Part shown: piece by piece, positions 27,982-37,301 of the stretch
Layout of the letters: every line of letters begins with the position of its first letter
How positions within the stretch are numbered: the first letter of the stretch is position 1
NCBI GenBank assembly: GCA_901456055.1
Contig: CABDWT010000001.1
Location: 456,836-520,835, forward strand
DNA length: 64,000 bases
Reading direction: 5' to 3'
DNA from: Phytobacter ursingii
GTDB taxonomy: Bacteria; Pseudomonadota; Gammaproteobacteria; Enterobacterales; Enterobacteriaceae
Notes under the pieces: generated by a model
Database searches by the model: none
Told to the model about the DNA's origin: nothing
Seen by the model: only the letters and a program-made list of their open reading frames with translations
Program-made: the position numbers and the translations under genes

Positions 27982-29438
27982 TGGATTTTAAGACGATTCA
28001 GGAGACGTGGCAGAGAGATAACGATATGCCAGACCGTTCCTGGCGTCTCATGATGCTGCGTAAGGTGCTGAATGGCGAGTTGTACGACCAGATTAAGCAC
28101 CCATTCAGCGATGAACAAACGGGCGGCGGCGAGTACATCCCGCTAAGAAAACGCAGGCCATCTGTGCGCTCAAACCTGTGCCGCACGGTAGTTGACGACA
28201 GCGTATCTTTATTGTTCGGTGAAGACCACTTTCCGACAGTGAGCATTCCTGACGGAGACATGAGCAAATCGCTGGCCCGACTACTGAAAGAAATCAAGCT
28301 TAATGAAGTGATGATCGACGCGGCGACGAAAGGCGCTGTTGGTTCTGCGGCTGTCATGTTCAGTGTTATCAAAAATCGTATTTTCCTTAAGCCGCTTGAA
28401 ACTGAATATCTGACACCGTTGTGGGACGCAGAAGCGCCAGACACGCTGGTTTCTGTTGTCGAGTGCTACAAGGTGAAAGGGAAAGACCTCAAAGCGACAG
28501 GATACGTCATCGCGCCAGATGATGAATGCTGCGACTTCTGGTTTAAGCGCGAATGGAATGCTGATTCAGAAATCTGGTATTTGCCGCTCAAAGACAGCGA
28601 CAAAAAAGACGGATTCCAGACCGACGATTCACGCACCGTTCAGCATTCACTCGGTTTTGTGCCAATTGTCTGGATTAAAAACCTGCCTGGTGGTGACGAT
28701 ATCGACGGCGCATCCACGCTCTGTTGTGAGTCCATTGACTGTCAGATAGAGATTGATTATCAGTTGTCACAGGCCGGACGTGGACTCAAGTTTATGTCCG
28801 ACCCTACGCTTGTGCTTAAGCAGGACGAAGCGGCTCAGGGTGGACAACCTGTTGTTAAAGGCGCGAATAATGCCCTTGTTGTCCCTCCAGGCGGTGATGC
28901 GAAGCTGCTTGAAATAAGCGGCAATGCATCTGATGCCGTCATTCAGTATGTCCGGCACCTGCGTGAAATCGCGCTGGAGAACATGCACGGCAACAAGGCC
29001 AGCAATGAGAAAATCGCTGCCGCGCAGTCAGGCCGGGCAATGGAAATCATGAACCAGGCGCTTATCTGGTTGGCTGACAGGCTGTCTATCAGCTACGGAG
29101 AAGGGGCAATCGTCGAACTGGTGACGATGATATTTGCCGCTTCCCGCAAATTTACTCTCACGTTTAAGAATGGCGATGAAGTCGGTAAGTTTGATGAAAA
29201 ACAGACGCCTACGCTTATCTGGCCTGCATGGTACACCGCTACAACGCAGGACATCATGAACACCGCTACTACCCTCGTACAACTTACTGATTCCGGCCTC
29301 CTTACGCGTCTTACGGCAATCAAAGCCCTGGCGGCTCAATTTGACATCGAAGATGCAGAGGCAGAATCAAAACTGGCATTAGCCGAATTGCAGGTAAGAA
29401 ATCAGCCCGCAAAAGTTAGCGCCAGTATCAGCGAATAA
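27981..29438 (+). CDS. Portal protein
   Basis: 485 aa directly after terL. Contains 'RPSVRSNLCRTVVDDSVSLLFGE' and a long helical stem/crown ('ALENMHGNKASNEKIAAAQSGRAMEIMNQALIWLADRL') typical of the SPP1 gp6-like portal superfamily. Forms the dodecameric DNA channel. Confidence 0.85.
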   Translation: MDFKTIQETWQRDNDMPDRSWRLMMLRKVLNGELYDQIKHPFSDEQTGGGEYIPLRKRRPSVRSNLCRTVVDDSVSLLFGEDHFPTVSIPDGDMSKSLARLLKEIKLNEVMIDAATKGAVGSAAVMFSVIKNRIFLKPLETEYLTPLWDAEAPDTLVSVVECYKVKGKDLKATGYVIAPDDECCDFWFKREWNADSEIWYLPLKDSDKKDGFQTDDSRTVQHSLGFVPIVWIKNLPGGDDIDGASTLCCESIDCQIEIDYQLSQAGRGLKFMSDPTLVLKQDEAAQGGQPVVKGANNALVVPPGGDAKLLEISGNASDAVIQYVRHLREIALENMHGNKASNEKIAAAQSGRAMEIMNQALIWLADRLSISYGEGAIVELVTMIFAASRKFTLTFKNGDEVGKFDEKQTPTLIWPAWYTATTQDIMNTATTLVQLTDSGLLTRLTAIKALAAQFDIEDAEAESKLALAELQVRNQPAKVSASISE

Positions 29439-29463
29439 CGGGAAGGACATTCCCGCACCTCAT

Positions 29464-29488
29464 AACCCGCCTGGAGCGGGTTTTTTAT
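29464..29488 (+). terminator. Intrinsic terminator after portal
   Basis: AACCCGC/GCGGGTT stem, CTGGA loop, T-run. One of several late-gene terminators that need Q antitermination. Confidence 0.8.
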
Positions 29489-29505
29489 TATCTGGAGAAA
29501 CCTAG

Positions 29506-30084
29506 ATGGTTGACATTACCGACATTCCGCAACCCCAGCCCAACCCAACCCCTGCACCGAATCCAGCGCCAGCACCCCAGCCAGCGCCGAAGCCGACAGA
29601 GGAAAAGACCAGCTTCTCGCTGGAATACGTGAAGGAGTTGCGCGAAGAAAGCGCCAAGTATCGCCACAACGCAAAAGAAGCCCGCGAACTGGCTGAAAAA
29701 GCTCAGAACGAAGCCAACAGCAAAGTGCAGGAAGCAGAGCAACGCGCCCTGGCGGCGCAAAAAGCTGCTGACGACCGGATCATCCGTGCCGAACTGAAAG
29801 CATTCGCTATCAAGGCCGGGATGGTCGATCTGGACGGACTGAAACTTGCCGATCTCTCAAGCGTAAAACTCGACGATAAAGGCGAAGTCACCGGAGCGGA
29901 AGAACTCATGACGGCGCTTAAAGAAGCGAAGCCGTACCTGTTTGCCGAACCGGCTAAGTCAACCACTAACACTGAGGTGAAGGTGCCTCCTAAGAAAGAA
30001 ACTGAGAAATTCAACGCCACAAAAGCGACGTCGGAAGAACTCAGAGCTAAGGCCAAAGAACTCGGCCTTAACATCAAGATTTAA
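29506..30084 (+). CDS. Scaffold protein
   Basis: 192 aa. Pro/Ala-rich N-terminal ~30 residues, then a long charged coiled coil (~38-95), a small domain ('AIKAGMVDLDGLKLADL') and a Lys-rich C-terminus that may touch the capsid. Position between portal and capsid and this composition match phage scaffolds. Confidence 0.75.
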   Translation: MVDITDIPQPQPNPTPAPNPAPAPQPAPKPTEEKTSFSLEYVKELREESAKYRHNAKEARELAEKAQNEANSKVQEAEQRALAAQKAADDRIIRAELKAFAIKAGMVDLDGLKLADLSSVKLDDKGEVTGAEELMTALKEAKPYLFAEPAKSTTNTEVKVPPKKETEKFNATKATSEELRAKAKELGLNIKI

Positions 30085-30165
30085 AAACCCTCATGGCTCC
30101 GGAGTCCAGACGACTGAGTGGGCAGAAAAAACAAACATTCTCTTTTATTGAACAGGAATACATAA

Positions 30166-31527
30166 ATGGCTGTTAATAACCTGCCCTCTGCAATTCAGTC
30201 AGTAATCCAGCAAGGATTCCTGCAACACCAGTTTGGCCTGCCGCTTAAAGCGGTTCTCGGCTTCCGTGCGATTGCCGACCGCGAAAGCTTCATGGCTAAC
30301 ATCGGTGAAACCATCACCAAAACCCGTACCGGCCTGCTGCCTGCTATCACCACGGCAATGTCTCCGGCTGCAAACAGCGACATTACAAGCGGCCTGACTG
30401 CTCAGAACTACGCTGTAGAGCAGTACGCGCTGGCTATCGCTCAGTACGCTGGCATGATGCAACTCAACGTTGCAACCAGCCGCGTGGCGATTGACAACCT
30501 GTTCCTGCGTAACGCTTACGCTCTCGGTGAGCAGTCTTTCCGTTCAATCGATGCGCTGGCTCAGTCCGCTCTGTTTAACACCTACATGGGCGGCAACACC
30601 CGCGTGCGCACCACTCTGGGTTCTTCTGGCGTAACCATCTCTGTAGATGATATTCGCGGCTTCCAGACCACCCTTAACAGTGCAGGCCAGCCTGTAGCAG
30701 TGTCCAGCTCTAACCCGGTCAACGTGACTGTAGGCTCTAACGTTTACTCACTGACTGGCTTCGCTGCTGACGGCACCAACGTGTCCACCGCTCCTGGTGG
30801 TGTGTCAGGTACGCTGACCTTTGCCTCCAGTGTTACCGTTGCTGATGGTACTGCTGGTAACGCAGTTGTATCTGCGGTTGCTCCGTACATCATCCGTCCG
30901 AGTCTCGCATCCAGCCAGGTGATGAAAACCACCACGGCGGCGATTAGCTCCAGCAATGACGTGAACAACGGCAAGCTGACCATGCAGATGATCCTCAACG
31001 CCAAAGCCACCATGGCGGCTAACGGCGTGCCTCCGGTCGATGCGACTGGCATGTACGTTCTGTACTGCGACCCGCTCCAGGCTACTGGTCTGTATCAGGA
31101 CCCGGCATTCCAGTACTTTTTCCGTGGTCAGGCGCAGTCGGAAGAATACCGTCGCGGTATCGTGGCAGAACTGTTGGGCGTCCGTATTCAGGAAACCAAC
31201 ATGAACCCGGTTCAGACTCTGGCAAGCGTTGGTGTCGTGCGTCGTGCAGTTCTGTGCGGTCAGGGTGCGCTGGTTGAAGGCGTGTTCACTGACGACGCGT
31301 ATGCGGCAGCGTCTGAGGCTGACGACAATGACGGCTCGATCATCGTTGTTGACGGCATCGCGCACGTTACCCGCGAACCGCTGGATGCGCTGAAACAGGT
31401 CGTCACTCAGTCCTGGTCTTACATCGGCGGCTTCGTTGCTCCGTCTGATACCACTGCTAACGCAGCGTCTATCCCGACCGCGACCAACTCCGCGTACAAA
31501 CGCGCGATCATCCTGGAATCTCTGTAA
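30166..31527 (+). CDS. Major capsid protein
   Basis: 453 aa, the largest head gene between scaffold and head-tail joining genes. 'FGLPLKAVLGFRAIADRESFMANIGETITKTRTGLLP' at the start, a Thr/Ser/Val-rich insertion (~140-260), and 'YCDPLQATGLYQDPAFQYFFRGQ' late in the protein, consistent with an HK97-like fold with an inserted surface domain. No obvious cleaved delta domain. Confidence 0.85.
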   Translation: MAVNNLPSAIQSVIQQGFLQHQFGLPLKAVLGFRAIADRESFMANIGETITKTRTGLLPAITTAMSPAANSDITSGLTAQNYAVEQYALAIAQYAGMMQLNVATSRVAIDNLFLRNAYALGEQSFRSIDALAQSALFNTYMGGNTRVRTTLGSSGVTISVDDIRGFQTTLNSAGQPVAVSSSNPVNVTVGSNVYSLTGFAADGTNVSTAPGGVSGTLTFASSVTVADGTAGNAVVSAVAPYIIRPSLASSQVMKTTTAAISSSNDVNNGKLTMQMILNAKATMAANGVPPVDATGMYVLYCDPLQATGLYQDPAFQYFFRGQAQSEEYRRGIVAELLGVRIQETNMNPVQTLASVGVVRRAVLCGQGALVEGVFTDDAYAAASEADDNDGSIIVVDGIAHVTREPLDALKQVVTQSWSYIGGFVAPSDTTANAASIPTATNSAYKRAIILESL

Positions 31528-31534
31528 TCGGCAT

Positions 31535-31558
31535 GGAGGGGTTAACGCCCCTCCTTTT
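31535..31558 (+). terminator. Intrinsic terminator after capsid gene
   Basis: GGAGGGG/CCCCTCC stem with TTAACG loop and TTTT. Partial attenuation here could set capsid excess over the following joining proteins. Confidence 0.7.
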
Positions 31559-31569
31559 CAGGAGAAATT

Positions 31570-31761
31570 ATGGCTCGTAAAAAAGCAACAGAAGAAGCTG
31601 AAAGCGGCGCAAAAGTATGGGTGCTTAAGCAGAATCACGGACTCGTCCATCACGGACGCAGTAGCCAGTTTCTGGAAGCCGGTACCGAGCTAACCGAAGG
31701 TGAGGATGACGAATTGATCATCCTGCTGATTAAGTCGGGCGCTGCACTAGAGGAAAAATAA
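31570..31761 (+). CDS. Small head-region protein (63 aa)
   Basis: CAGGAG upstream. 'ARKKATEEAESGAKVWVLKQNHGLVHHGRSSQFLEAGTELTEGEDDE' resembles small basic/acidic proteins following capsid genes. Function unknown. It abuts the next gene. Confidence 0.55.
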   Translation: MARKKATEEAESGAKVWVLKQNHGLVHHGRSSQFLEAGTELTEGEDDELIILLIKSGAALEEK

Positions 31762-32163
31762 ATGTCCTTTACGCCGTATGAATTCACTGACGCTCAACTG
31801 GTCGATATCCGGCGCTACTGCGGTTATCCGGCATACGGTGACGGGGCAGTCGTTTTTCCTTTCCCGTGGATTTACCGCCAGTATCTTGCTCTGGAATACC
31901 GCCTGAAACACATGAGCGCAACTGAGGCTAACGTGGTGATTAATACGTACCTCGCCAATCTCTCGACGCTGGAAACTGCCGTGGTTTCAGCAAGCGATAA
32001 CCTTGACACTGATAAAGCTGCTGTCTGGACGCACAACAAAAATGAAGTGCGTGACCGTGAGGCGCTGTTTGATAAATGGCGCATGCGACTGGTCAACTTC
32101 ATGGGTGTTCAGCCCGGGCCAAACTTTGGCGGTCAGCAAAGCAATGTAACCCTGGTGGTGTGA
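31762..32163 (+). CDS. Head-tail connector (head completion) protein
   Basis: 133 aa helical protein: 'TDAQLVDIRRYCGYPAYGD' and 'NKNEVRDREALFDKWRMRLVNFMGV'. Position between capsid and tail genes and the all-helix character fit an adaptor that binds the portal ring. Confidence 0.65.
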   Translation: MSFTPYEFTDAQLVDIRRYCGYPAYGDGAVVFPFPWIYRQYLALEYRLKHMSATEANVVINTYLANLSTLETAVVSASDNLDTDKAAVWTHNKNEVRDREALFDKWRMRLVNFMGVQPGPNFGGQQSNVTLVV

Positions 32164-32164
32164 T

Positions 32165-32809
32165 ATGGACGGCTACAGGATTCAGCAGAAGCTCTATAAG
32201 GGCTATGCAAAGGCCGCCAAACGCACCGGGACAAACTACCAGCACTATAGACCGACATCAGCAAACAACCCTCTGGATGCCGCGAACCAGCTTCCGGACC
32301 TGTACGCCTCACTCAACGCCGATGACCCGACATTTTCCCGTCCTAACGTGTTTGGTAAGGCGACATGGTACGGGATTATGGATGGCGCTCAGTGTCAGGT
32401 GTTTGATTACGTCACAGGGATAGAAGGAACGCTGTATATCGCAGCTATGCAGCAGTTGCTGCCGATTTACATGGTGGACTGCAACAGGACGATCACCATC
32501 TCAAGACCGTCAATGGGCACTGGTCCCGGCGCGATCGGGTATGGCGGAGACACGAAACAGACAGAAGACGATCTCATGGTAGGCTGGCCTGCGTCAGTGT
32601 TGCAGGGTAGCAAAGGCGAGAAGAACGACGTTGGATTGCCTGGCGATACCAAAAACCCCTGGTTTACGGTGCTCGTCCCGTCATGGGATGGGGTTCTGCT
32701 TCGCACTAGTGACATCATCACCGATGACATCGGCGGGCGATACCGGATATCCAGTGCTGAGCTAACCGATTTGGGCTGGCGCATAACCGCACAGCAAGTG
32801 AGGCCGTGA
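32165..32809 (+). CDS. Head-closure / joining protein
   Basis: 214 aa. Starts 'MDGYRIQQKLYKGYAKAAKRTG' and has a beta-rich C-terminal region ('DIGGRYRISSAELTDLGWRITAQQV'). Found in this position in related myoviruses as a minor head or stopper protein. Confidence 0.6.
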   Translation: MDGYRIQQKLYKGYAKAAKRTGTNYQHYRPTSANNPLDAANQLPDLYASLNADDPTFSRPNVFGKATWYGIMDGAQCQVFDYVTGIEGTLYIAAMQQLLPIYMVDCNRTITISRPSMGTGPGAIGYGGDTKQTEDDLMVGWPASVLQGSKGEKNDVGLPGDTKNPWFTVLVPSWDGVLLRTSDIITDDIGGRYRISSAELTDLGWRITAQQVRP

Positions 32810-33015
32810 TGGAAGTTCTATATCTTTATTGCTCAATGGCTGTCGCATTTGGTGTCATAGAGCTAATCGGCGTCATGAGCATTAAAGATGGCGCGCCGCT
32901 ATGGCTAAAGGTGTTTTATGGCTTCCTTAGCGCACTACTCTGGCCTTTACTGGCCGTAGTCCTTTTTATACCTGAGAGAGTGTTAAAAAAATTCAGGAGC
33001 ACTTTCGATGGCTAG
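32809..33015 (+). CDS. Small two-helix membrane protein (68 aa) inside the head-tail genes
   Basis: ATG 32809 overlaps the preceding TGA. Two hydrophobic helices ('LYLYCSMAVAFGVIELIGVM' and 'FYGFLSALLWPLLAVVLFI') and a basic end. Not expected in a virion module; could be an exclusion or moron-type gene. Overlaps the next gene. Confidence 0.55.
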   Translation: MEVLYLYCSMAVAFGVIELIGVMSIKDGAPLWLKVFYGFLSALLWPLLAVVLFIPERVLKKFRSTFDG

Positions 33016-33829
33016 CGTATACGATATTCAGAATACGCTCGTCGGCCTGATTGCTGGCGTCGTCTATCCAAACGGTACCGGGCAACCGAGCGTCACAGGT
33101 GTAGATACTTTTATCTATGCTGGCTGGCCTCAGCCTCAGCGCCTGGAGACAGATTTAAAAGCTGGCAACTGCCATATCTCAGTTTATCCACTCTCAACCG
33201 AGAAGAAAATGACTGAGTCCCTTGGCAGGCCGTGGCGCACGATAACGCATGGTATACCAACGATTACGGCAACGGTTTCCGGTCGGCAAATTACCTTCTC
33301 CGGTACTGTTTCAACGCCGATAAACATCAATATCTATTCAAACAAGCAGCATCACTGCTACGCAGTTCAGTCTGGTGACACGTTGACCAAGATAGCAACT
33401 GCTCTGAGCGCATTGATTGCAGGATCGTCAAATAGTGGCCCGGTCATAACAATGCCTGCTACGGCTGCATTTAGCGTGCGTGTCGGTACGCTTGACACTG
33501 TCGGACGTATTCTCAGGCGGCAACAGAAAGACTTTCAAATTACGGTCTGGACTGGAACTCCGTCACTGCGCGAAACAATAGCGTCAGCAGTCGATAACGG
33601 TCTTTCAGCTTATACGGCGCTGTCTACCGCTGACGGAACGCCAACGGTGTTGCAGTACAAGCGCTCATTGCAAAGCGATACCTCGCAAAGCTATCTCGTT
33701 TATCGCCATGACATGATTTTCACCATCGATTTCTCAACGATGCAGACAGATACGGCAACTCAGGTCGTTGCTCCGACAATGAACGTGAGCGACCAGTCAG
33801 GAAATTTAATCAAATCATTCCCGGAGTAA
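33008..33829 (+). CDS. Tail terminator / minor structural protein with LysM-like segment
   Basis: 273 aa. N-terminus 'VYDIQNTLVGLIAGVVYPNGTG' is a type of tail-completion protein start. A middle stretch 'HHCYAVQSGDTLTKIATALSALI' resembles a LysM repeat, and the C-terminal half is beta-rich. Located just before the sheath, where a tail-completion protein is expected. Confidence 0.6.
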   Translation: MASVYDIQNTLVGLIAGVVYPNGTGQPSVTGVDTFIYAGWPQPQRLETDLKAGNCHISVYPLSTEKKMTESLGRPWRTITHGIPTITATVSGRQITFSGTVSTPININIYSNKQHHCYAVQSGDTLTKIATALSALIAGSSNSGPVITMPATAAFSVRVGTLDTVGRILRRQQKDFQITVWTGTPSLRETIASAVDNGLSAYTALSTADGTPTVLQYKRSLQSDTSQSYLVYRHDMIFTIDFSTMQTDTATQVVAPTMNVSDQSGNLIKSFPE

Positions 33830-33835
33830 CACCAA

Positions 33836-34000
33836 ATGGCAGACAAAGACGCCAAAACCCAGCCCGATTACGTCCTGCTGGTTCGCCAGCCGTTTCTTGA
33901 TTACCAGTTAGGCGACCGCATTGAAGATGCCGCGAAGATTCAGGAAATCCTCTCCGGCGAGATGGCCTGCTACGTCATTAAGGCAGCCAAAGCAGACTGA
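33836..34000 (+). CDS. Small tail-region protein (54 aa)
   Basis: Open frame with 'YVLLVRQPFLDYQLGDRIEDAAKIQEIL' between the completion protein and the sheath, followed by a terminator. Unknown function; conserved-looking position before sheath genes. Confidence 0.5.
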   Translation: MADKDAKTQPDYVLLVRQPFLDYQLGDRIEDAAKIQEILSGEMACYVIKAAKAD

Positions 34001-34019
34001 TTAACACTCATCCACTGAT

Positions 34020-34045
34020 AACCCGGCTAAGTGCCGGGTTTTTTA
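34020..34045 (+). terminator. Intrinsic terminator before sheath
   Basis: AACCCGGC/GCCGGGTT stem, TAAGT loop, then TTTTTATTT. Confidence 0.85.
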
Positions 34046-34059
34046 TTTGGGGAAAAGCT

Positions 34060-35619
34060 ATGCCCGTTTATCAAATCGGTAGTTTAAATACTGCCGCGCT
34101 GTCTGCTGCTGACCTTTATGTCGGTATTCAGGCTCCGAAAACGCGATACATCAACGGCGTTGCCAGTGATGGCCTTGGTATCGTAGGTATCGCCTCATGG
34201 GGGCCGGTTAACTCTCCGGTCCTGATTGGCTCTGACACTGACCAGGCGCAATATTTCGGCACGCAGCAAGTGCGCAAATATGACCTGTGCACTGCGATCG
34301 CTATCTCATTGCAGATTGGCGCGACTAATCTTCACTGCGTGCGCGTGACTGACGGTACTGACGTTGCAGCAAGTATTGCACTGAAAGATACCGCTGGGAC
34401 TCCGGTAACGGGTATGACGCTGACAGCGAAATACACCGGGACGCGCGGCAACACCATTACTGCAGCAATTACAACCGGGACGGCTGCCAGCAGCTACAAA
34501 CTGACGGTTTACCTGCCGGGCCAGACGCCTGAAATTTACGACAACATTACCGGCTCAGGCGCAACGCTGTGGGCTAACCTGGTAAGCGCGGTAAACAACG
34601 GTATTTCCGCTGTTCGTTCTGGTAGCCAGATTGTCGTGGCGACGATTGGTACCTCAACCGCGGTACCAAATACCTCTACCACGTACACGCTCACTGGCGG
34701 CACAGACGGCGCTACGACCATCACTGACTCTGTTCTGGTTGGTACTGACGGCACGAGCACTACCCGTACCGGGATGTACGCACTGCGTGGCACTGGTGTT
34801 CAGGTCATGAACCTGATTGACGTCACTGATAACACGCAATGGGCGACCATCAATACGTTCTGTAGCTCAGAGGGTATTTTTGGCATCAACCAGGCTGCTG
34901 CGGGTGTCACTTATTCCTCTCTCGCCACCACGCTCAACTCTGCTGGCGTCGATAACTGGCAGATGAAATTCCTGGTCGGTGACTGGATTTACTGGAATGA
35001 CACCGTTAATGGCCTGAGTTCCCGTATGTGCTCCCCGGCAACGTTTGTGGCTGCAAAATACGCCTCTCAGTCGCCGCATATCAACGCCCTGAACAAAGCA
35101 ATCACCAACGTTGTTGCAACTCAGCGCCAGTTAGCGAATCAGCCTTACAGCATCAGCGAGATTGGCGCACTGAGCACCGCTCGTCTTGATGTGATTACCA
35201 ACCCTTGCCCTGGCGGTAACTATTTCGGCCTGCGCTCCGGTCGCAATGCTGCATCAAACCCGACCCAGAACGATGACACTTACACCCGCATGACCAACTT
35301 CCTGTCGGCGACGCTGGCGGCATCATTTGGTTATGTGGTCGGCGAGGCTCAGACGGTAGACCTGCGACGCCAGACTAAATCAACAATCGAATCCTTCCTC
35401 CAGAATTTGCTGGATGAGGGGATGATCGGTGACCCGAATGGCGGCCCGGCATTCAGCGTGAAACTTGATGAATCCAATAACCCGTCAAGTCGTGTGGCTC
35501 TCGGCTACATGGTTGCGGACGTGCAGGTTAAATACCTTTCCACTGTTCGCTTCTTCCTGCTCAACCTGGAGGGCGGCGCGAGCGTCACCGTCTCCGTTTC
35601 AAGCAACGCGACGCTGTAA
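34060..35619 (+). CDS. Contractile tail sheath protein
   Basis: 519 aa. 'LGIVGIASWGPVNSPVLIGSDTDQAQYFG' near the start and the C-terminal region 'TRMTNFLSATLAASFGYVVGEAQ', 'TIESFLQNLLDEGMIG' match the phage sheath family. A Thr/Gly-rich domain is inserted at ~110-240. It is the clearest sign that the phage is a myovirus. Confidence 0.9.
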   Translation: MPVYQIGSLNTAALSAADLYVGIQAPKTRYINGVASDGLGIVGIASWGPVNSPVLIGSDTDQAQYFGTQQVRKYDLCTAIAISLQIGATNLHCVRVTDGTDVAASIALKDTAGTPVTGMTLTAKYTGTRGNTITAAITTGTAASSYKLTVYLPGQTPEIYDNITGSGATLWANLVSAVNNGISAVRSGSQIVVATIGTSTAVPNTSTTYTLTGGTDGATTITDSVLVGTDGTSTTRTGMYALRGTGVQVMNLIDVTDNTQWATINTFCSSEGIFGINQAAAGVTYSSLATTLNSAGVDNWQMKFLVGDWIYWNDTVNGLSSRMCSPATFVAAKYASQSPHINALNKAITNVVATQRQLANQPYSISEIGALSTARLDVITNPCPGGNYFGLRSGRNAASNPTQNDDTYTRMTNFLSATLAASFGYVVGEAQTVDLRRQTKSTIESFLQNLLDEGMIGDPNGGPAFSVKLDESNNPSSRVALGYMVADVQVKYLSTVRFFLLNLEGGASVTVSVSSNATL

Positions 35620-35634
35620 TCAACTCAATTTTAT

Positions 35635-35663
35635 AAGCCCTCCAGTGTGAGGGCTTTTTTTAT
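35635..35663 (+). terminator. Intrinsic terminator after sheath
   Basis: AGCCCTC/GAGGGCT stem with CAGTGT loop and seven T. Confidence 0.8.
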
Positions 35664-35674
35664 GGAGAAAGGCA

Positions 35675-36106
35675 ATGCCTCTTAATTCATATACAGTCGG
35701 TCGCGACATACAGGTTGATATCAACACCGCGTACGGAACTGTGACTATCCCGGTCGTCATCTCGTTTGATGCAAAACCAAAAGTTAACCAGAACGAAATC
35801 ACCCGCCTGACTGGTGAGACTGACACTCTGATGATTCCCAAGAATTGGGACGGAACAATTGAGGCAGAACGCCAGGATTCGACGCTGGATACCTGGTGGG
35901 CTCAGTGGGAATCCGACTATTTCGCAGGCGTTAACCGAGCAGCGGGGACCATCACCGAAACCATCACCGAAAATAACGGCGGCGTAAGCGTATTCCGTTA
36001 CACCGGGGTTCAGTTCAATTTCACCGACCCGGGCAAAAAACAGGGCGATCAGACCGTTCGTCAGACTTTCACTTTCACCGCTAAACGCCGCTTGCAGGTA
36101 GCATAA
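35675..36106 (+). CDS. Tail tube protein
   Basis: 143 aa, placed right after sheath. Beta-rich ('GRDIQVDINTAYGTVTIPVVISFDAKPKVNQNEITRLTGE') with 'YTGVQFNFTDPGKKQGDQTVRQTFTFTAKRRLQV' at the end, matching tube proteins of Mu-like and related myoviruses. Confidence 0.8.
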   Translation: MPLNSYTVGRDIQVDINTAYGTVTIPVVISFDAKPKVNQNEITRLTGETDTLMIPKNWDGTIEAERQDSTLDTWWAQWESDYFAGVNRAAGTITETITENNGGVSVFRYTGVQFNFTDPGKKQGDQTVRQTFTFTAKRRLQVA

Positions 36107-36471
36107 TGCCAACAGTAACCCTTAACGACACTCCGGCACCACTGGAAAAAGAGGACAACGTAGTTGTTGATTCTCTCGGTCGCCGCATTACGTTGCGTGA
36201 GCTGGATATGCTGGAAGAATCACGCCTTATTTTTGCTATCGGCTCGGAGCGCGCATCCAATCCTGTGTACGTACAGGCTTATGCCTTGCCTGCCGCATGC
36301 GCCGCAGAAATTGATGGCGAAAGCTATTCTGTTCCGCAAAATCTGTCTCAACTCGAAGCAAGGATGAAGATTTTAGGTCGTGATGGCATGAATGCTATTG
36401 CCTCCAAACTCTACAACATCGGCAGCAAAGATGATGATGCCGAGGCAGAGAGGGAAGCGACAAAAAACTAG
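36106..36471 (+). CDS. Tail assembly chaperone, short (G-like) form
   Basis: 121 aa between tube and tape measure. Ends 'REATKN' at TAG 36469. The 3' end contains the slippery heptamer A AAA AAC (36462-36468) in the correct phase. Binds the tape measure during tail assembly. Confidence 0.8.
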   Translation: MPTVTLNDTPAPLEKEDNVVVDSLGRRITLRELDMLEESRLIFAIGSERASNPVYVQAYALPAACAAEIDGESYSVPQNLSQLEARMKILGRDGMNAIASKLYNIGSKDDDAEAEREATKN

Positions 36472-36650
36472 CCATGAACCCCGATTTTCGCTCCAGTTGC
36501 TGGCTTGTGAGAAACGGGGTTCCTTTCCAAATGGCATTCAATGTCGATTCACTCATGAGACACGAAAAAATAGCAATGTCTATCGTGTTTTCTGAGTTCG
36601 AAGGCGGAAAATTTGACTGGAATGGCTGGAAGTGGGAGGGGAAAGAATGA
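36106..36650 (+). CDS. Tail assembly chaperone, -1 frameshift (GT-like) fusion
   Basis: After a -1 slip at 36462-36468 reading continues CTA GCC ATG AAC... for 60 codons to TGA 36648-36650. The extension contains 'SSCWLVRNGVPFQMAFNVDSLM' and 'SEFEGGKFDWNGWKWE', typical of second chaperones in myoviruses. The fusion stop overlaps the next gene's ATG as ATGA. As in lambda G/GT, a fixed ratio of short and long forms is expected. Total length about 181 aa. Confidence 0.75.
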
Positions 36651-37135
36651 AAGAGCTAAGCGGATTTCTGGATGCCGCACTGACATTTTCCGCAGCAGAA
36701 ATAGCGATCAAATCCCATGTTGAAAAAGGACTAGCCGAATGCGCAAAACTGATTGAGCAGACAGCGAAAGACGAAATCGGCTTTTATCAGTCTGCTACCG
36801 GACCATTCCCGGCATGGGCTGACCTTGCAGAATCCACTGAGCAGGAAAAAGCCCGTCTTGGCTATCCACTGAATGCTCCTCTTGAGCGAACAGGCAAGAT
36901 GCGTGACAGCATAAAGTCTGAATCGAATGGACATGAAGCGATTATCGGCAGTCAGGAAGAAACGCTGGTTTATCACGAATTCGGCACCGAAAAGATGCCG
37001 CCGCGCCCGGTTCTCGGTCCGGCAGTAGTGATGAATGAGATGAAAATAAAGCGGATTATCGGTCGTGCTGCTGTATCTGGCCTTATAGGCGGCTCTCCTG
37101 TTCATGCATCACTTGGATACGATAAGGATATCTGA
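36647..37135 (+). CDS. HK97 gp10-like tail component
   Basis: 162 aa from ATG 36647, coupled to the chaperone. Helical N-terminal part, then 'FPAWADLAESTEQEKARLGYPLNAPLERTGKMRDSI' and the diagnostic 'VYHEFGTEKMPPRPVLGPAV'. Family members are tail-completion or joining proteins. Its position after the chaperones is unusual; it usually precedes the tail tube. Confidence 0.7.
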   Translation: MKELSGFLDAALTFSAAEIAIKSHVEKGLAECAKLIEQTAKDEIGFYQSATGPFPAWADLAESTEQEKARLGYPLNAPLERTGKMRDSIKSESNGHEAIIGSQEETLVYHEFGTEKMPPRPVLGPAVVMNEMKIKRIIGRAAVSGLIGGSPVHASLGYDKDI

Positions 37136-37230
37136 TGGAACAGTTTATTGCTGGGATTGGCGGCTTTGCCCTCATGTGTGGAGTTATGCTTGCCTGTCTT
37201 TTAATAGCCGCGCTGATTATTAAAAAGTAA
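37135..37230 (+). CDS. Single-helix membrane peptide (31 aa)
   Basis: Starts at the last base of the previous stop. 'FALMCGVMLACLLIAALII' is one transmembrane helix ending in KK. Too short to judge by homology, but coding-like and coupled. Confidence 0.4.
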   Translation: MEQFIAGIGGFALMCGVMLACLLIAALIIKK

Positions 37231-37301
37231 TGTGACATGTTGCGTTTAATTGCAGATCAGCAGTGGTATTATTTGCTCATATATCACACAGGACTGGCAT
37301 T

